64,000 nucleotides of DNA from Streptomyces ortus (GCF_026341275.1 NZ_JAIFZO010000002.1:5610118-5674117), one strand, 5' to 3'; positions 1-8,954 are shown, counted from the first letter of the stretch. Made by a program: numbers and translations. The notes: generated by a model from the sequence alone, not told the origin.

Positions 1-959
1 CCGTACTCGTCCACCTCGTCGTCGGCGACGGGCATGGGTGCGGTGCCGATCTCGAACTTCACCCCCGCGTCCTTCGCCATCCCCAGCCGCCACTCGCCGT
101 CGAGCTGCATCGCGACCTGGCCGGTCTGGAAGGGGTGCTTGGCGCCCCACTCGTCGCCGAACGTGTTGCGGTACCTCTCCAGCTTCTGGAACCCGCCGAG
201 TTCGCCGACGAGCTTCTTCTGGTACGTGAACATCTCCGCGAAGGCCGGGTCCTCGGCGATGTTCGACTTGCCGCTCTTGTCGAAGTAGGAGTGGTCCCAC
301 TGCGACATGTAGTGGTCCACCACCGTCTCGTAGCCGTGGAAGTTCGGCATGAAGCCGAGCTGCGCGTAGGAGTCGCCCTTGGACTTGGTGAGCTTCTTCG
401 CGTCCTCGGCGAACTCGGTCCAGGTCTTCGGGGGCGACTTGATGCCGGCCGCCTCGAAGGCGTCCTTGTTGTAGTAGAGGCCGTACGCGTCGCCGAGCAG
501 CGGCAGCGCGCACCGGGTGCCCTCGAACTCGGTGTACTCCAGCATCGGCTTCGGGATGATCGCGTCGAGGTCGAGCTTCGACTTCTCGATGAACGGCTTG
601 AGGTCGGCGAAGGCGCCCGACGAGCAGAACTTGCCGACGTTGGACGTGGTGAACGAGGAGACGACGTCGGGCCCGTTCGAACCGCCCGCGCGCAGGGCCT
701 GGTTGAGCTTGTCGTCGTTGATGTTGCCGACGACCTTCACCTTGATGTTGGGGTGCGCCTTCTCGAAGCGGGCGATGTTCTCCTGGATCGCCTTCACCTC
801 GGCGGGCGCGCTCCACCCGTGCCAGAACGTGATCGTGGTCTTCGCGTTCGGATCGTCCGTGGCGCCGGAGCCGGACGAGCCGGTACAGCCGGTACCGCCG
901 GTGGCGAGGAGGGCTATCGACGCGGCGGCGAGCACCGCTTTACGGGGCATTCCGGGCAT
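1..959 (-). CDS. Extracellular sugar-binding lipoprotein of an ABC importer (3' end outside window)
   Basis: The protein begins MPGMPRKAVLAAAS, with a basic start, a hydrophobic segment and a Cys in a loose lipobox (GTGC). It continues into TTITFWHGWSAPAE, the usual opening of family 1 solute-binding proteins for carbohydrate ABC importers, so it should be a lipoprotein on the outer face of the membrane that delivers sugars to permeases. About 319 residues are visible; the C-terminus and any permease genes lie beyond position 1. A second in-frame ATG is at 950. The ROK regulator just upstream on the same strand fits a sugar-uptake operon. The sugar cannot be told from the sequence. Confidence 0.85.
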   Translation of the reverse strand, partial: MPGMPRKAVLAAASIALLATGGTGCTGSSGSGATDDPNAKTTITFWHGWSAPAEVKAIQENIARFEKAHPNIKVKVVGNINDDKLNQALRAGGSNGPDVVSSFTTSNVGKFCSSGAFADLKPFIEKSKLDLDAIIPKPMLEYTEFEGTRCALPLLGDAYGLYYNKDAFEAAGIKSPPKTWTEFAEDAKKLTKSKGDSYAQLGFMPNFHGYETVVDHYMSQWDHSYFDKSGKSNIAEDPAFAEMFTYQKKLVGELGGFQKLERYRNTFGDEWGAKHPFQTGQVAMQLDGEWRLGMAKDAGVKFEIGTAPMPVADDEVDEY

Positions 960-1058
960 GACGGGGTCTCCCTATGAGCAGGGCGGGCTGGACGGGGAAG
1001 AGGGCGGAGCCGGGAAGAGGGTGTGCGGTGGCCCTGCGTCGGGCCGGTCGGGGGTCGG

Positions 1059-2282
1059 TCAGTGGGCCGAGGTGTCGAAGACCTCGTCGCGGGTGGCGGC
1101 GAGCGCGCTCTCCAGCGCGCCGCGCAGCACGGGCTGTTCATGGACGTCGCCGACGACGAGGCGCGGCCGGGACGCGGCCAGCTCCTCCAGCTCGGCCTGC
1201 ACCAGCGCGCGCAGGGGTTCGCCGCCCCTGCTGAGCGAGGCGCCGCTGAGCACGACGAGTTCGGGGTCGAGGACGGAGACGAGCGAGGCGAGACCGGTGG
1301 CGAGCCCGGTTGCGTACGTCTTCAGCAGTTCCCGGTGCGGGCCCGCGTCGACGTCGGCGGCCTGCTCGACGAGGGCGGCGGCGACCTCGGTGTACGGGCC
1401 CGACGGGATGGGCTTGATGCCCAGTTCGCGGGCGAGCTTCGGGATGGCCTGGGAACCGGCCAGTTCCTGGTAACCACCGCTGTTGGCCTTGGTGACGTGC
1501 CGGACCAGGGGCGCGCCGGGTACGGGCAGGAAGCCGACCTCGCCCGCGCCGCCGGTCCAGCCGCGGTGCAGCCGTCCGCCGAGGACGAGGGCGGCGCCCA
1601 GGCCCCCCTCGTTCCACAGCAGGACGAAGTCGTCGTGGCCCCGGGCGGCGCCGAGCTGCTGTTCGGCGACGGCGGCGAGGTTGACGTCGTTCTCGTACTC
1701 GACGGGCATCGGCAGCGCCGCGGCGAGCTCGTCGAGCAGGGCGGGGGAGTGCCAGCCGGGCAGGTGGGAGGCGTAGCGCAGGCGGCCCGTGTTGGGGTCG
1801 AAGGCGCCGGGGGTGCCGATGACGAGCCGCTGGACGTCGGCCCGGACCAGCCCCGCCGCCTTCACCGCGCCGTCGAGGGCGTCGGTGACCTGTCGTACGA
1901 CGGTGTGGGCGGCACGGCGGCCGGGGGTGGGCAGTTCGTACTCGCCGACCGTCCGCCCGGTCACATCGGCGACGGCGGCGAGGATGCGCTCGGGGGTGAC
2001 GTCGAGCCCGGCGGCGTACGCGGCGGACGGATTCACCGCGTACAGCTGGGCGTTCGGCCCGGGGCGCCCTTCGCTCGTCCCGGTGACGACGACGAGCCCT
2101 GCCGCCTCCAGTCGGGCGAGCAGCTGGGAGGCGGTCGGCTTCGAGAGACCCGTCAGCTTGCCGATCCGGGTGCGGGAGAGCGGGCCGTGCTCCAGCAGGA
2201 GGTCGAGCGCGGCGCGGTCGTTCATGGCGCGCAGCACGCGAGGGGTACCCGGTGTGCCGGATGTTCCTGCCGTTCCCGCCAT
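1059..2282 (-). CDS. ROK-family transcriptional repressor
   Basis: This is a 407-residue ROK protein (NagC/XylR/Mlc family). An N-terminal winged helix (DLLLEHGPLSRTRIGKLTGL, recognition helix near SKPTASQLLARLE) is followed by a sugar-kinase-like fold, with the ROK signature region around VEYENDVNLAAVAEQQLG and LLWNEGGLGAAL. Such proteins usually repress sugar uptake or catabolic genes until a sugar binds. The ATG at 2282 was chosen because an AGGTGG-like ribosome site precedes it; the frame stays open further upstream. It sits before the sugar-binding lipoprotein gene on the same strand, probably its target, with matching palindromes upstream. Confidence 0.88.
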   Translation of the reverse strand: MAGTAGTSGTPGTPRVLRAMNDRAALDLLLEHGPLSRTRIGKLTGLSKPTASQLLARLEAAGLVVVTGTSEGRPGPNAQLYAVNPSAAYAAGLDVTPERILAAVADVTGRTVGEYELPTPGRRAAHTVVRQVTDALDGAVKAAGLVRADVQRLVIGTPGAFDPNTGRLRYASHLPGWHSPALLDELAAALPMPVEYENDVNLAAVAEQQLGAARGHDDFVLLWNEGGLGAALVLGGRLHRGWTGGAGEVGFLPVPGAPLVRHVTKANSGGYQELAGSQAIPKLARELGIKPIPSGPYTEVAAALVEQAADVDAGPHRELLKTYATGLATGLASLVSVLDPELVVLSGASLSRGGEPLRALVQAELEELAASRPRLVVGDVHEQPVLRGALESALAATRDEVFDTSAH

Positions 2283-2313
2283 GACGGTCGCCACCTGCCT
2301 TTCGGCTGCCCAG

Positions 2314-2393
2314 CTTTCCAGTGTGATTACCGGAAAGTCCACCGAGGGATCACCTGGGATCACCGCTGGAGTCACTGTTAGGAAAGTTTCCTA
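2314..2393. promoter_or_regulatory. Candidate ROK operators upstream of the repressor gene
   Basis: TAGGAAAGTTTCCTA at 2379-2393 is a perfect 15-bp palindrome with a central G. A second, wider-spaced inverted pair CTTTCC (2314-2319) / GGAAAG (2332-2337) lies nearer the ROK start codon at 2282. ROK repressors typically bind such AT-centred palindromes, so autoregulation is a reasonable inference. Confidence 0.5.
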
Positions 2394-2513
2394 TCGATGG
2401 GAGGAAGGTAGGCCGGGGGTGGGGGAGACGTCAACAGGTTGCCCCCGCGGCAACGGAGTCGTTACCTGCGGGGGCGGGTGGTGCGAGGGCGGTGCGAGGG
2501 CGTCCGTGGCGGC

Positions 2514-3644
2514 TCACTCGAAGAACTTGAGGCTGAACCCGGTGTTGGTGGGGGAGCCGGGGACGTTGGCGCGGCTGTAGGTGGTGCTGCCCCACCAGAC
2601 GGCCGTGCCCGTGTACCAGTAGCGGTTGGACCACGAGTACGGCGTGCCCTTCGCGACCGCGTGGAACATCGTCGGGAAGCGGTTGCCCGACGGCGGTCCG
2701 GCGGTGGCGTCGCCGCGCGGCAGGACGAACGTGTGGTGGCCGGGGCCGTCGACGTACAGCGTGGGGTCCCAGCCCGGCATCATGGTCGCGGCGTGCGAGC
2801 CGAAGAGGCAGCCGTTGCTCTTGTACCAGTCCCACACGTAGGTCGGGTCGCCGCCGGCCCGCAGGCGCAGGTCGGCGATGCAGTACTGGTCGCTCCAGCT
2901 GCCGTTGGCGGAGTACGCGATGTGCAGCTGCCCGTTGGGGTCCACGATCGGCTGGGGCGCCTCGTTGATGTACGGGTTGCCGACGATCCGCTCCCACGAC
3001 TCACGCGGCTGCGAGATGACGTACCGGTCGCCGGTGGAGGTGGTGGGGCCGCTCATCCGGGCGACGTACAGGTTCTGCTCGACGTTGGTGTCACCGGCCC
3101 AGCCGGACCACACGAACCAGCGTTGGCCGTTGAAGGTGAAGGGGGCTCCGTCGATGGCCCACTTGTCGCCGGGCAGGGCGACCTTGGTGGCGGCGGAGTA
3201 GCCGGTGGCCGGGCTGGCCGAGCTGATGTGGTACATCCGGTGGGCGGCGCCGGTGCCGGCGGCGAAGTAGATGCGGTAGGCGCCGTCGTGGTGGACGATC
3301 TCGGGCGCCCAGACCTCACCGAGCCCGCCGGTGTCCCGCCACACCTGCTGCTTGGGCGCGCTCGCGATCCCCTCCAGGGTGGCCGCCGTCCGCACGGCGA
3401 TCCCGCCGTCCACGGACTTGGCGGCGACGTAGAGGTCACCGACCTTGATGACGCTGGGGTCGGCGCCGCCGAGGGTGGTGCGGCCCCGGACGGACGCGGG
3501 CGCGTCGGCGGTCGCCGCGACGCCTCCCGCGGAGACGGCCCCGGCGGGCCCGGCGGCGGTCGCGGCCTGCCCGAGAGCGAGGAGGAGGGTGGCCGCGAGC
3601 CCGAGCGGAATCAGCCGGGCGAGCCGACGGCGGAGGGGAGGCAT
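2514..3644 (-). CDS. Secreted GH43-like glycoside hydrolase
   Basis: The 376-residue protein has a long Sec signal (MPPLRRRLARLIPLGLAATL, then an Ala-rich region). It is followed by a five-bladed-propeller-type sequence: GADPSVIKVGDLYVAA (first catalytic Asp in the usual DPS context), VWAPEIVHHDGAYRIYFAAG and WAIDGAPFTFNGQRWFVWSG. These are hallmarks of GH43-type arabinofuranosidases and xylosidases, which trim plant polysaccharides outside the cell. The start is set by the signal peptide and an AGGAGGACC ribosome site. A LacI-type operator lies just upstream. Exact linkage and substrate are unknown. Confidence 0.8.
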   Translation of the reverse strand: MPPLRRRLARLIPLGLAATLLLALGQAATAAGPAGAVSAGGVAATADAPASVRGRTTLGGADPSVIKVGDLYVAAKSVDGGIAVRTAATLEGIASAPKQQVWRDTGGLGEVWAPEIVHHDGAYRIYFAAGTGAAHRMYHISSASPATGYSAATKVALPGDKWAIDGAPFTFNGQRWFVWSGWAGDTNVEQNLYVARMSGPTTSTGDRYVISQPRESWERIVGNPYINEAPQPIVDPNGQLHIAYSANGSWSDQYCIADLRLRAGGDPTYVWDWYKSNGCLFGSHAATMMPGWDPTLYVDGPGHHTFVLPRGDATAGPPSGNRFPTMFHAVAKGTPYSWSNRYWYTGTAVWWGSTTYSRANVPGSPTNTGFSLKFFE

Positions 3645-3675
3645 CAGATGGGTCCTCCTGATCGTGTCCACGTCA

Positions 3676-3687
3676 GAGAGCGCTCTC
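3676..3687. promoter_or_regulatory. LacI-family operator upstream of the GH43-like gene
   Basis: GAGAGCGCTCTC is a perfect 12-bp palindrome 32 bp upstream of the hydrolase start codon. The AGCGCT core is typical of operators for LacI-family sugar regulators such as CebR in Streptomyces. No LacI-type gene is in the window, so the regulator is unlinked or beyond the left edge. Confidence 0.55.
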
Positions 3688-3791
3688 GGATCATCTCGGG
3701 GCGGTGCTCGGCCGTCAATACGGCGGAGGCCGGCTGCCTCGGCAGAACCATGGGGCAGGCGGCCGTGCACGACTTGAGGATGCCGCCGGCG

Positions 3792-4220
3792 TCACTCGAA
3801 CGAACGCGCTGAACCGTTGCGGCGGCCGTCGAGGCCCCGTGCGGCGGTGAACTCCGCCCACGCTGTGGGGGAGAGGCGGAGTTTCGGGCCGTCGGGGTCC
3901 TTGAGGCGGGCCGTGCGGTCGAAGAAGTCGCTGTACGTGCCGTTCTCGGCCGGGTTCTCCACCCACACCGCAGCAGCGATGGCGTCCACGGGGACCACGT
4001 CCACGGCTCCCGTCTCCGCGAACGAGACGATGTTGAACGGGCCGGTGATGCAGGGGTGGCCGCCCGTGCGGAACGGCAGTACCCGGAGCCGTACGTTCGG
4101 AAGCTGGGCCACTTGCGGCAGGTGCTCCGACTGGGCCCGCATCACGGCGGGTCCGCCGACCAGTTGTCGTAGTGCGGCTTCCCGGACGACCGCGTACGCA
4201 TGGAGCGGCTGTTCGCCACG
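3792..4220 (-). pseudogene. Truncated XRE/DUF5753 regulator remnant
   Basis: The frame encodes the C-terminal part of a DUF5753 protein (LHAYAVVREAALRQLVGG, then MRAQSEHLPQVAQL, RVLPFRTGGH and GPFNIVSFAE). Intact relatives in Streptomyces are about 280 residues long with an N-terminal XRE helix-turn-helix and pair with small DUF397 proteins. Here the similarity stops where the reading frame runs into a perfect hairpin at 4219-4261; the DNA-binding half is absent. An internal ATG at 4145 could still start a 117-residue product, but this looks like a decayed fragment. Confidence 0.65.
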
Positions 4221-4261
4221 TGCGGGGCGGTTCCGGAGTGCTTCCGGAACCGCCCCGCACG
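4219..4261. terminator. Perfect 19-bp stem hairpin
   Basis: Arms 4219-4237 and 4243-4261 pair perfectly around a 5-nt loop. It lies just downstream of the mscS stop codon (leftward transcription), where it would act as a GC-rich terminator without a clear U tract. Confidence 0.6.
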
Positions 4262-4292
4262 CGCATGAGCCCGTATGAGAAACCTCTCGCCC

Positions 4293-5375
4293 CTACTTCG
4301 CCCCACCCGACGGAACGACCGCCGGAGGTGTCAGGGGGGACGCCGCCTGGGACTGGGCCGAGCCGGTGTTCGAGTAGGCCGAGGGGGGTGCCATGCCCGC
4401 CGTCGGGTCCGCGGGCGGGGAGTCCTCCGCCGGGGCCGGGAGGCCGCCCACGATGCTGATGTCCGCACGGTCGAAGGCCTGCTTGATGCGCCAGCGCAGT
4501 TCGCGCTCCACGGAGAGGGCCTTGCCCGGCATGGTCTTCGCGCTGACGCGGACGACCATCGAGTCCAGGATCACGCTGTCCAGGCCCAGGACCTCTATCG
4601 GGCCCCACAGCCGCTCGTTCCAGGGCTCGTCCTTGCTCATCGCCTCGCCGACCTCGGCGAGCACCGAGCGGACGCGGTCCAGGTCCTCGTCCGAGCGGAC
4701 CGTGACGTCGACGCCGGCCGTGGCCCAGCCCTGGGAGAGGTTGCCGATGCGTTTGACCTCGCCGTTGCGGACGTACCAGATCTCGCCGTTGTCGCCGCGG
4801 AGCTTGGTGACCCGCAGGCCCACCTCGATGACCTCGCCGGACGCCACCCCCGCGTCGACCGTGTCGCCTACGCCGTACTGGTCCTCCAGGATCATGAAAA
4901 CGCCGGAGAGGAAATCCGTCACGAGGTTGCGGGCGCCGAAACCGATCGCCACACCCGCCACACCCGCCGAGGCCAGCAGCGGCGCCAGGTTGATCTGGAA
5001 CGTGCCCAGGATCATCAGCGCCGCCGTGCCCACTATCAGGAAGGACGCGACCGAACGGAGGACCGAACCGATGGCCTGGGAGCGCTGGCGCCGGCGTTCG
5101 ACGTTGACCAGGAGGCCGCCGAGCGCCGTGCCGTCGACGGCCTGGGCCGTTCGGTTCATCCGGTCGATGAACTTCGTGATGGTCCGCCGCACGGCCACTC
5201 TCAGCACCACCGCGATGATCACGATGAGCAGGACGCGCAGTCCGATGCTGAGCCAGGTGGACCAGTTCTGCTCCACCCAGCTTGCGGCGTTGGTGGCGCC
5301 TTCCTGGGCGTCCTGGAGCGTCGGTGACGTCGGTTCCTCGGTGGGATCGGCGACCGACAGGACGGACAAGAACAC
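4293..5375 (-). CDS. mscS: MscS-type small-conductance mechanosensitive channel
   Basis: The 360-residue membrane protein has hydrophobic helices around LRVLLIVIIAVVLRVAV and FLIVGTAALMILGTF. The pore-lining MscS signature follows (LASAGVAGVAIGFGARNLVTD, then FLSGVFMILEDQYGVGDTV), and then the cytoplasmic beta domain. It should gate under membrane tension and release solutes during osmotic down-shock. The GTG at 5375 follows TGGAGG at good spacing; the frame is open further upstream but without membrane-protein features. The C-terminal 45 residues are Pro/Ser/Ala-rich. Confidence 0.9.
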   Translation of the reverse strand: MFLSVLSVADPTEEPTSPTLQDAQEGATNAASWVEQNWSTWLSIGLRVLLIVIIAVVLRVAVRRTITKFIDRMNRTAQAVDGTALGGLLVNVERRRQRSQAIGSVLRSVASFLIVGTAALMILGTFQINLAPLLASAGVAGVAIGFGARNLVTDFLSGVFMILEDQYGVGDTVDAGVASGEVIEVGLRVTKLRGDNGEIWYVRNGEVKRIGNLSQGWATAGVDVTVRSDEDLDRVRSVLAEVGEAMSKDEPWNERLWGPIEVLGLDSVILDSMVVRVSAKTMPGKALSVERELRWRIKQAFDRADISIVGGLPAPAEDSPPADPTAGMAPPSAYSNTGSAQSQAASPLTPPAVVPSGGAK

Positions 5376-5657
5376 GGCAGGTACCTCCAGGCGTAGCGGC
5401 CCGCCCGTGGCAGGGGACAAGGGGACATTTGGTGGAATGCCTACGGGCGGAAACACCACACTAACGGGGCACCGTGTGCGGATCGTTGCAATGTTCGAGG
5501 GAGAGACTGTGCTCACGTGGGGATGAAGGAGATGTGGTCGAAAACACTCCCAGCCCGTTACCGGGACATGGTGGCGCTTCCACCAGGCATGAGGGGAGAC
5601 TGACTGCAGATCGTCCCGGCGCGAGCCACGCGCCGCCGGCGTACAAGGAGGCCGTCC

Positions 5658-6194
5658 GTGCCGCATGTCCTGGTCCTCAACGCGTCGTACGAGCCCCTCG
5701 GCGTCGTACCGCTCCGCCGCGCACTCGTCCTGGTCCTTGAGAACAAGGCAGTTTCTCTTGAGGAATCCGGCGCCTTCATGCACAGCGCCACCGTCACCGT
5801 CCCCGCGCCCAGCGTGGTCCGGCTGAAGAGGTTCGTACGGGTCCCTTACCGGGGGCCCGTTCCGCTGACCCGACGGGCGCTGTTCGCCCGGGACGGCGGC
5901 CGGTGCATGTACTGCGGTGGCGTCGCAACCAGCGTCGACCACGTCATCCCGCGCAGCCGCGGGGGTCAGCACGTCTGGGACAACGTGGTGGCGTCCTGCC
6001 GCCGCTGCAACCACACCAAGGCCGACCGCCACCTGGTCGAGATCGGCTGGCGCCTGCGCCACAAACCCGCCCCGCCGTCGGGGCTCGCGTGGCGCATCAT
6101 CGGCACCGGGCACCGGGACCCGCGCTGGCTGCCCTACCTGCAGCCGTACGGCGCGGAGGACGCGATGGCCCGGATCGACGGCATCTCCGCCTGA
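5658..6194 (+). CDS. HNH endonuclease domain protein
   Basis: The 178-residue protein has a compact HNH nuclease core: CMYCGG, DHVIPRSRGG, DNVVASCRRCNHTKADR. The CxxC pairs bind a structural metal and the His/Asn residues form the beta-beta-alpha metal active site. Single-domain proteins beginning VLVLNASYEPL are widely conserved in actinobacteria and their cellular role is unsettled (DNA processing is assumed). The GTG start lies 8 bases after AAGGAGG. It stands alone between the divergent mscS gene and a convergent ABC operon; nothing nearby suggests a phage or homing context. Confidence 0.88.
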   Translation: MPHVLVLNASYEPLGVVPLRRALVLVLENKAVSLEESGAFMHSATVTVPAPSVVRLKRFVRVPYRGPVPLTRRALFARDGGRCMYCGGVATSVDHVIPRSRGGQHVWDNVVASCRRCNHTKADRHLVEIGWRLRHKPAPPSGLAWRIIGTGHRDPRWLPYLQPYGAEDAMARIDGISA

Positions 6195-6223
6195 CGATCC
6201 GGGCCTTTGGTTTGCCCCGGCCG

Positions 6224-6255
6224 GCTCCGGGCCCGCCCCCCGGGGCCCGGAGCCG
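6224..6255. terminator. Bidirectional terminator between convergent genes
   Basis: GGCTCCGGGCCC (6224-6235) pairs with GGGCCCGGAGCC (6244-6255) across an 8-nt loop. It lies between the HNH gene stop and the stop of the convergent ABC permease gene. Confidence 0.65.
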
Positions 6256-6266
6256 CCCGGGTGCCG

Positions 6267-7625
6267 CTACGTGAAGCGCAGTTCCGCCGGGCGGAGCGTG
6301 CGGCGCAGCAGCGGCAGGGAGGTGGCGGCGGCGAGCAGACATGCCCCGTACACGGCCACGGGCACGAGCAGCGGGACCAGCACCGGCACGACGACGGCGT
6401 CCGCGGCCTTCGCGTACGCGAGGTGGACCGCCGTGCCGCCGGCCGCCGCGAGCAGCATCGCCGGGGCCAGCGGCAGCGCGGTCTCCAGGAGCAGCGCCCG
6501 GCCGAGCACCCGGTGCGGTACGCCCGCCGCGGCCTGCGCGGCCAGCCCCCGGCGCCGGGTGGCGAGCGATTCGGCGGTGCCCACGGCGAGCCCGCCCAGG
6601 CTGATCAGCAGCGCCAGCAGGACGGCCGCGCCCGTCAGATCGACGCCGGTGGTGTAGAACGCCACGTCGTGGGCCTCGTACGGCAGACCTTCCCGTGGGT
6701 GGTGCACGGCGTCGAGGAAGACCTGCCGTACGCCCACGAAGCCGACCCCCACCACGGCCACCAGGAGCACCGCGGCGTGGGTGCGCGCCGTGGCCCACGG
6801 GTCGCTGCGGAGCCGTTCGGCGGCGAGCAGGACCGCGGGGCTGCCGGTCCGCGCGGCGAGCCGCCCGCCGACGGCGCGGGCGGTGAGCCCGGCGACCGCC
6901 ACCGCCCCCGTGCCGGTCAGCGCCACCGCGGCGAACACCAGCAGGGGCAGCGGGGTGGCCCCCGGTCCGGTGTTCCGCACCACGATCAGCAAGGTGGCCG
7001 GCCCCACCAGCACCGCCGGTACCAGCAGGGCGAGCGTGGCGGGCCTGCCGTGCTCCGGCCGTCGTACGCGGCGCACCCAGCCGAGCGGCGAGGCCACGAC
7101 CCGGCGCAGCGCGACCACGCTCACCAGCACGGCGAGGAGCGGCACGGCGAGCGTCACCAGCACGAAGCCGGCCCACGCCGCCGGCGGCAGCCCCTGCCGC
7201 AGCAGACTCACCGTGAGCAGCGCGCAGAACACCGCGGCGACCGACGCCCCCAGGAGGCAGGCGAGGCCCGACTCCAGGGCCGCGACGCGCCGCACCTGCC
7301 CCGGTGTCGCCCCGGCGAGGCGCAGCCCGGCCAGCCTGCGGTCACGGTGCACGGCGCCGATACGCGCGCACTGGCCGAGGAAGCCGAGCACCGGCACCCA
7401 CAGGAGCAGCAGCGTCACGACCACGCCGGCGCGCTGCGAAGGCTGGTTCAGGAGGCCGTGGAAGTACGACGCGGACACCTGCCCCTCCACCGAGGCGACC
7501 GCGACCGCCGCGAGCCCGAGGCCGGTGGCCAGGGCCGCCCCCACCGCCGTGAGCGTCACCCGCCACCACTCCCGGCGGTCCGAGCCCCGTGTCAGCAGCC
7601 ACGCCAGTCCGAGATCCCCGGTCAT
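6267..7625 (-). CDS. FtsX-like ABC transporter permease
   Basis: The 452-residue integral membrane protein has two FtsX-like halves with about eight hydrophobic segments, for example VTLLLLWVPVLGFLG, LLALLISLGGLAVGTAESLA and VPVLVPLLVPVAVYGA. It belongs to the MacB/FtsX-like permeases that work with a LolD-type ATPase. Its start overlaps the stop of the ATPase gene by 4 bp (ATGA), so the two are translated together. The cargo is unknown; PadR-controlled pairs of this kind often deal with lipophilic or cell-envelope-active compounds. Confidence 0.85.
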   Translation of the reverse strand: MTGDLGLAWLLTRGSDRREWWRVTLTAVGAALATGLGLAAVAVASVEGQVSASYFHGLLNQPSQRAGVVVTLLLLWVPVLGFLGQCARIGAVHRDRRLAGLRLAGATPGQVRRVAALESGLACLLGASVAAVFCALLTVSLLRQGLPPAAWAGFVLVTLAVPLLAVLVSVVALRRVVASPLGWVRRVRRPEHGRPATLALLVPAVLVGPATLLIVVRNTGPGATPLPLLVFAAVALTGTGAVAVAGLTARAVGGRLAARTGSPAVLLAAERLRSDPWATARTHAAVLLVAVVGVGFVGVRQVFLDAVHHPREGLPYEAHDVAFYTTGVDLTGAAVLLALLISLGGLAVGTAESLATRRRGLAAQAAAGVPHRVLGRALLLETALPLAPAMLLAAAGGTAVHLAYAKAADAVVVPVLVPLLVPVAVYGACLLAAATSLPLLRRTLRPAELRFT

Positions 7626-8353
7626 CGGGTCGCCCCCAGGGCCGTCGCGTCCTCGGAGACGGCCCCGTCGCGCAGCCGTACCTCACGGTCCGCGTACGCC
7701 GCCACCTGCGCGTCGTGCGTGATCAGCAGTACGGCCGTGCCGGTCTCCCGGGCCGTGTGCGTCAGGGCCGTCATCACCTGCTCGCTCGCCAGGGAGTCGA
7801 GCGCGCCGGTGGGTTCGTCGGCGAAGACGACCTTGGGCCCCGTCACCAACGCTCGTGCCAGTGCCACCCGTTGAGCCTGGCCGCCGCTCATCTCGCCGGG
7901 CCGCAGCCCCTCCTGGCCGCGTACGCCGAAGCGCTCCAGCCAGGCGCCCGCCTGCTCGTGGGCGGCGCCGCGGGAGGCTCTGCGGGAAGTCTCGCGGGAG
8001 GCTCCCGCGAGGAGCAGGGGCAGCGCCACGTTGTCGAGCGCCGTCAGCTCGGGGATCAGCTGCCCGAACTGGAACACCACCCCGAACTCCGTACGCCGCA
8101 GCTCGCTCAGCCGTTCCTCCGGGAGCCGGTCGAGGCGCTGCCCGGCGTAGACGACCGAGCCCTCGTCGGGCCGGACGATCCCGGCGAGGCAGTGCAGCAG
8201 CGTGGATTTGCCGCTGCCGCTCGCGCCGGTGACGGCGAGGATCTCGCCCGCGTACAGGTCGACGGCGGCGCCGCGCAGCGCCCGGGTCCCGCCGTGTGCC
8301 TTGGTCAGGCCCCGGGCCGCCAGGATCGGCGCGGCCTCGTGCGTACTGCTCAT
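7622..8353 (-). CDS. ABC transporter ATP-binding protein (LolD/MacB type)
   Basis: This 243-residue ATPase has a Walker A (GASGSGKSTLLHCLAG), Q-loop region (VFQFGQLIPELTALDNV), ABC signature (MSGGQAQRVALARAL), Walker B (VVFADEPTGALDS) and H-loop (LLITHD). It energises the FtsX-like permease encoded immediately downstream. Its start codon overlaps the stop of the PadR-family gene upstream, making a three-gene operon with ATGA overlaps at both junctions. Confidence 0.92.
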   Translation of the reverse strand: MSSTHEAAPILAARGLTKAHGGTRALRGAAVDLYAGEILAVTGASGSGKSTLLHCLAGIVRPDEGSVVYAGQRLDRLPEERLSELRRTEFGVVFQFGQLIPELTALDNVALPLLLAGASRETSRRASRGAAHEQAGAWLERFGVRGQEGLRPGEMSGGQAQRVALARALVTGPKVVFADEPTGALDSLASEQVMTALTHTARETGTAVLLITHDAQVAAYADREVRLRDGAVSEDATALGATR

Positions 8354-8919
8354 GTCGGGTCGACCTCCGCGGTCAGAGTGGTGAGCCGGGCCGCGGTGGT
8401 GGTCATCCAGCGCAGATCGGCGTCGAGGTGGTTGAGGGCGTAGTCGGCCGAGAGGACCGTCGCGAGGTCGGCGCCCGGCGCGGTCTTGACGGCCGTGAGC
8501 TCCCTCATCCGGGTCATGTGCGCGGCGCGCTGGGCGATGAGGTAGCGGGCCGGGTCGGCCGTGGGCGCCGGATCCGGGGCGGACGCGGGGGCGGTCGTCG
8601 CCAGGATCGCGCAGACGACCTTGGCGAAGATCTCGTTCGTCACGAAGGGGGCGGGCGGGGTGATCTCGGCCGTCCAGCCGGCCAGTTCCTTCGCGCCCTC
8701 GGTGGTGGACCGGTACAGCGTCCGCTCCGGACCGCCGTCCGAGTCGGTCCCGTCGATCTCGGCGAGACCGTCGCGGACCAGGCGCTGCAGCGTCGTGTAG
8801 ACCTGCCCGTACGCCAGCGGGCGGGCCTGCGGGAAGCGTTCGTCGTGGCGTCGCTTGAGGTCGTAGCCGTGGCTGGGCCCTCCTGCGAGCAGGCCCAGCA
8901 GGATGTGGCGGGTGCTCAT
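8350..8919 (-). CDS. PadR-family transcriptional regulator of the ABC operon
   Basis: The 189-residue protein opens with the PadR winged-helix pattern (RHILLGLLAGGPSHGYDLKRR, then LAYGQVYTTLQRLVRDGLAEI) and has the longer Vir-like C-terminal dimerisation part. PadR proteins commonly repress an adjacent transporter operon until a ligand binds. It is the first gene of the operon, so autoregulation is likely. It is unrelated in position to the second PadR gene at 53.5 kb inside the biosynthetic cluster. Confidence 0.88.
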   Translation of the reverse strand: MSTRHILLGLLAGGPSHGYDLKRRHDERFPQARPLAYGQVYTTLQRLVRDGLAEIDGTDSDGGPERTLYRSTTEGAKELAGWTAEITPPAPFVTNEIFAKVVCAILATTAPASAPDPAPTADPARYLIAQRAAHMTRMRELTAVKTAPGADLATVLSADYALNHLDADLRWMTTTAARLTTLTAEVDPT

Positions 8920-8932
8920 GGGCCTCAGTATG

Positions 8933-8954
8933 CACTCAATATATGTAGCGAGTG
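8933..8954. promoter_or_regulatory. Candidate PadR operator/promoter
   Basis: An AT-rich stretch upstream of the PadR start holds the inverted pair CACTC (8933-8937) / GAGTG (8950-8954) around TATATGTAG. Placement and base composition fit an autoregulatory PadR site; the dyad is short, so this is tentative. Confidence 0.35.

Noticed and set aside
5658..6194. Homing endonuclease or phage HNH gene
   Set aside because: The protein is of the widespread stand-alone actinobacterial type and no intron, integrase or phage gene is nearby.
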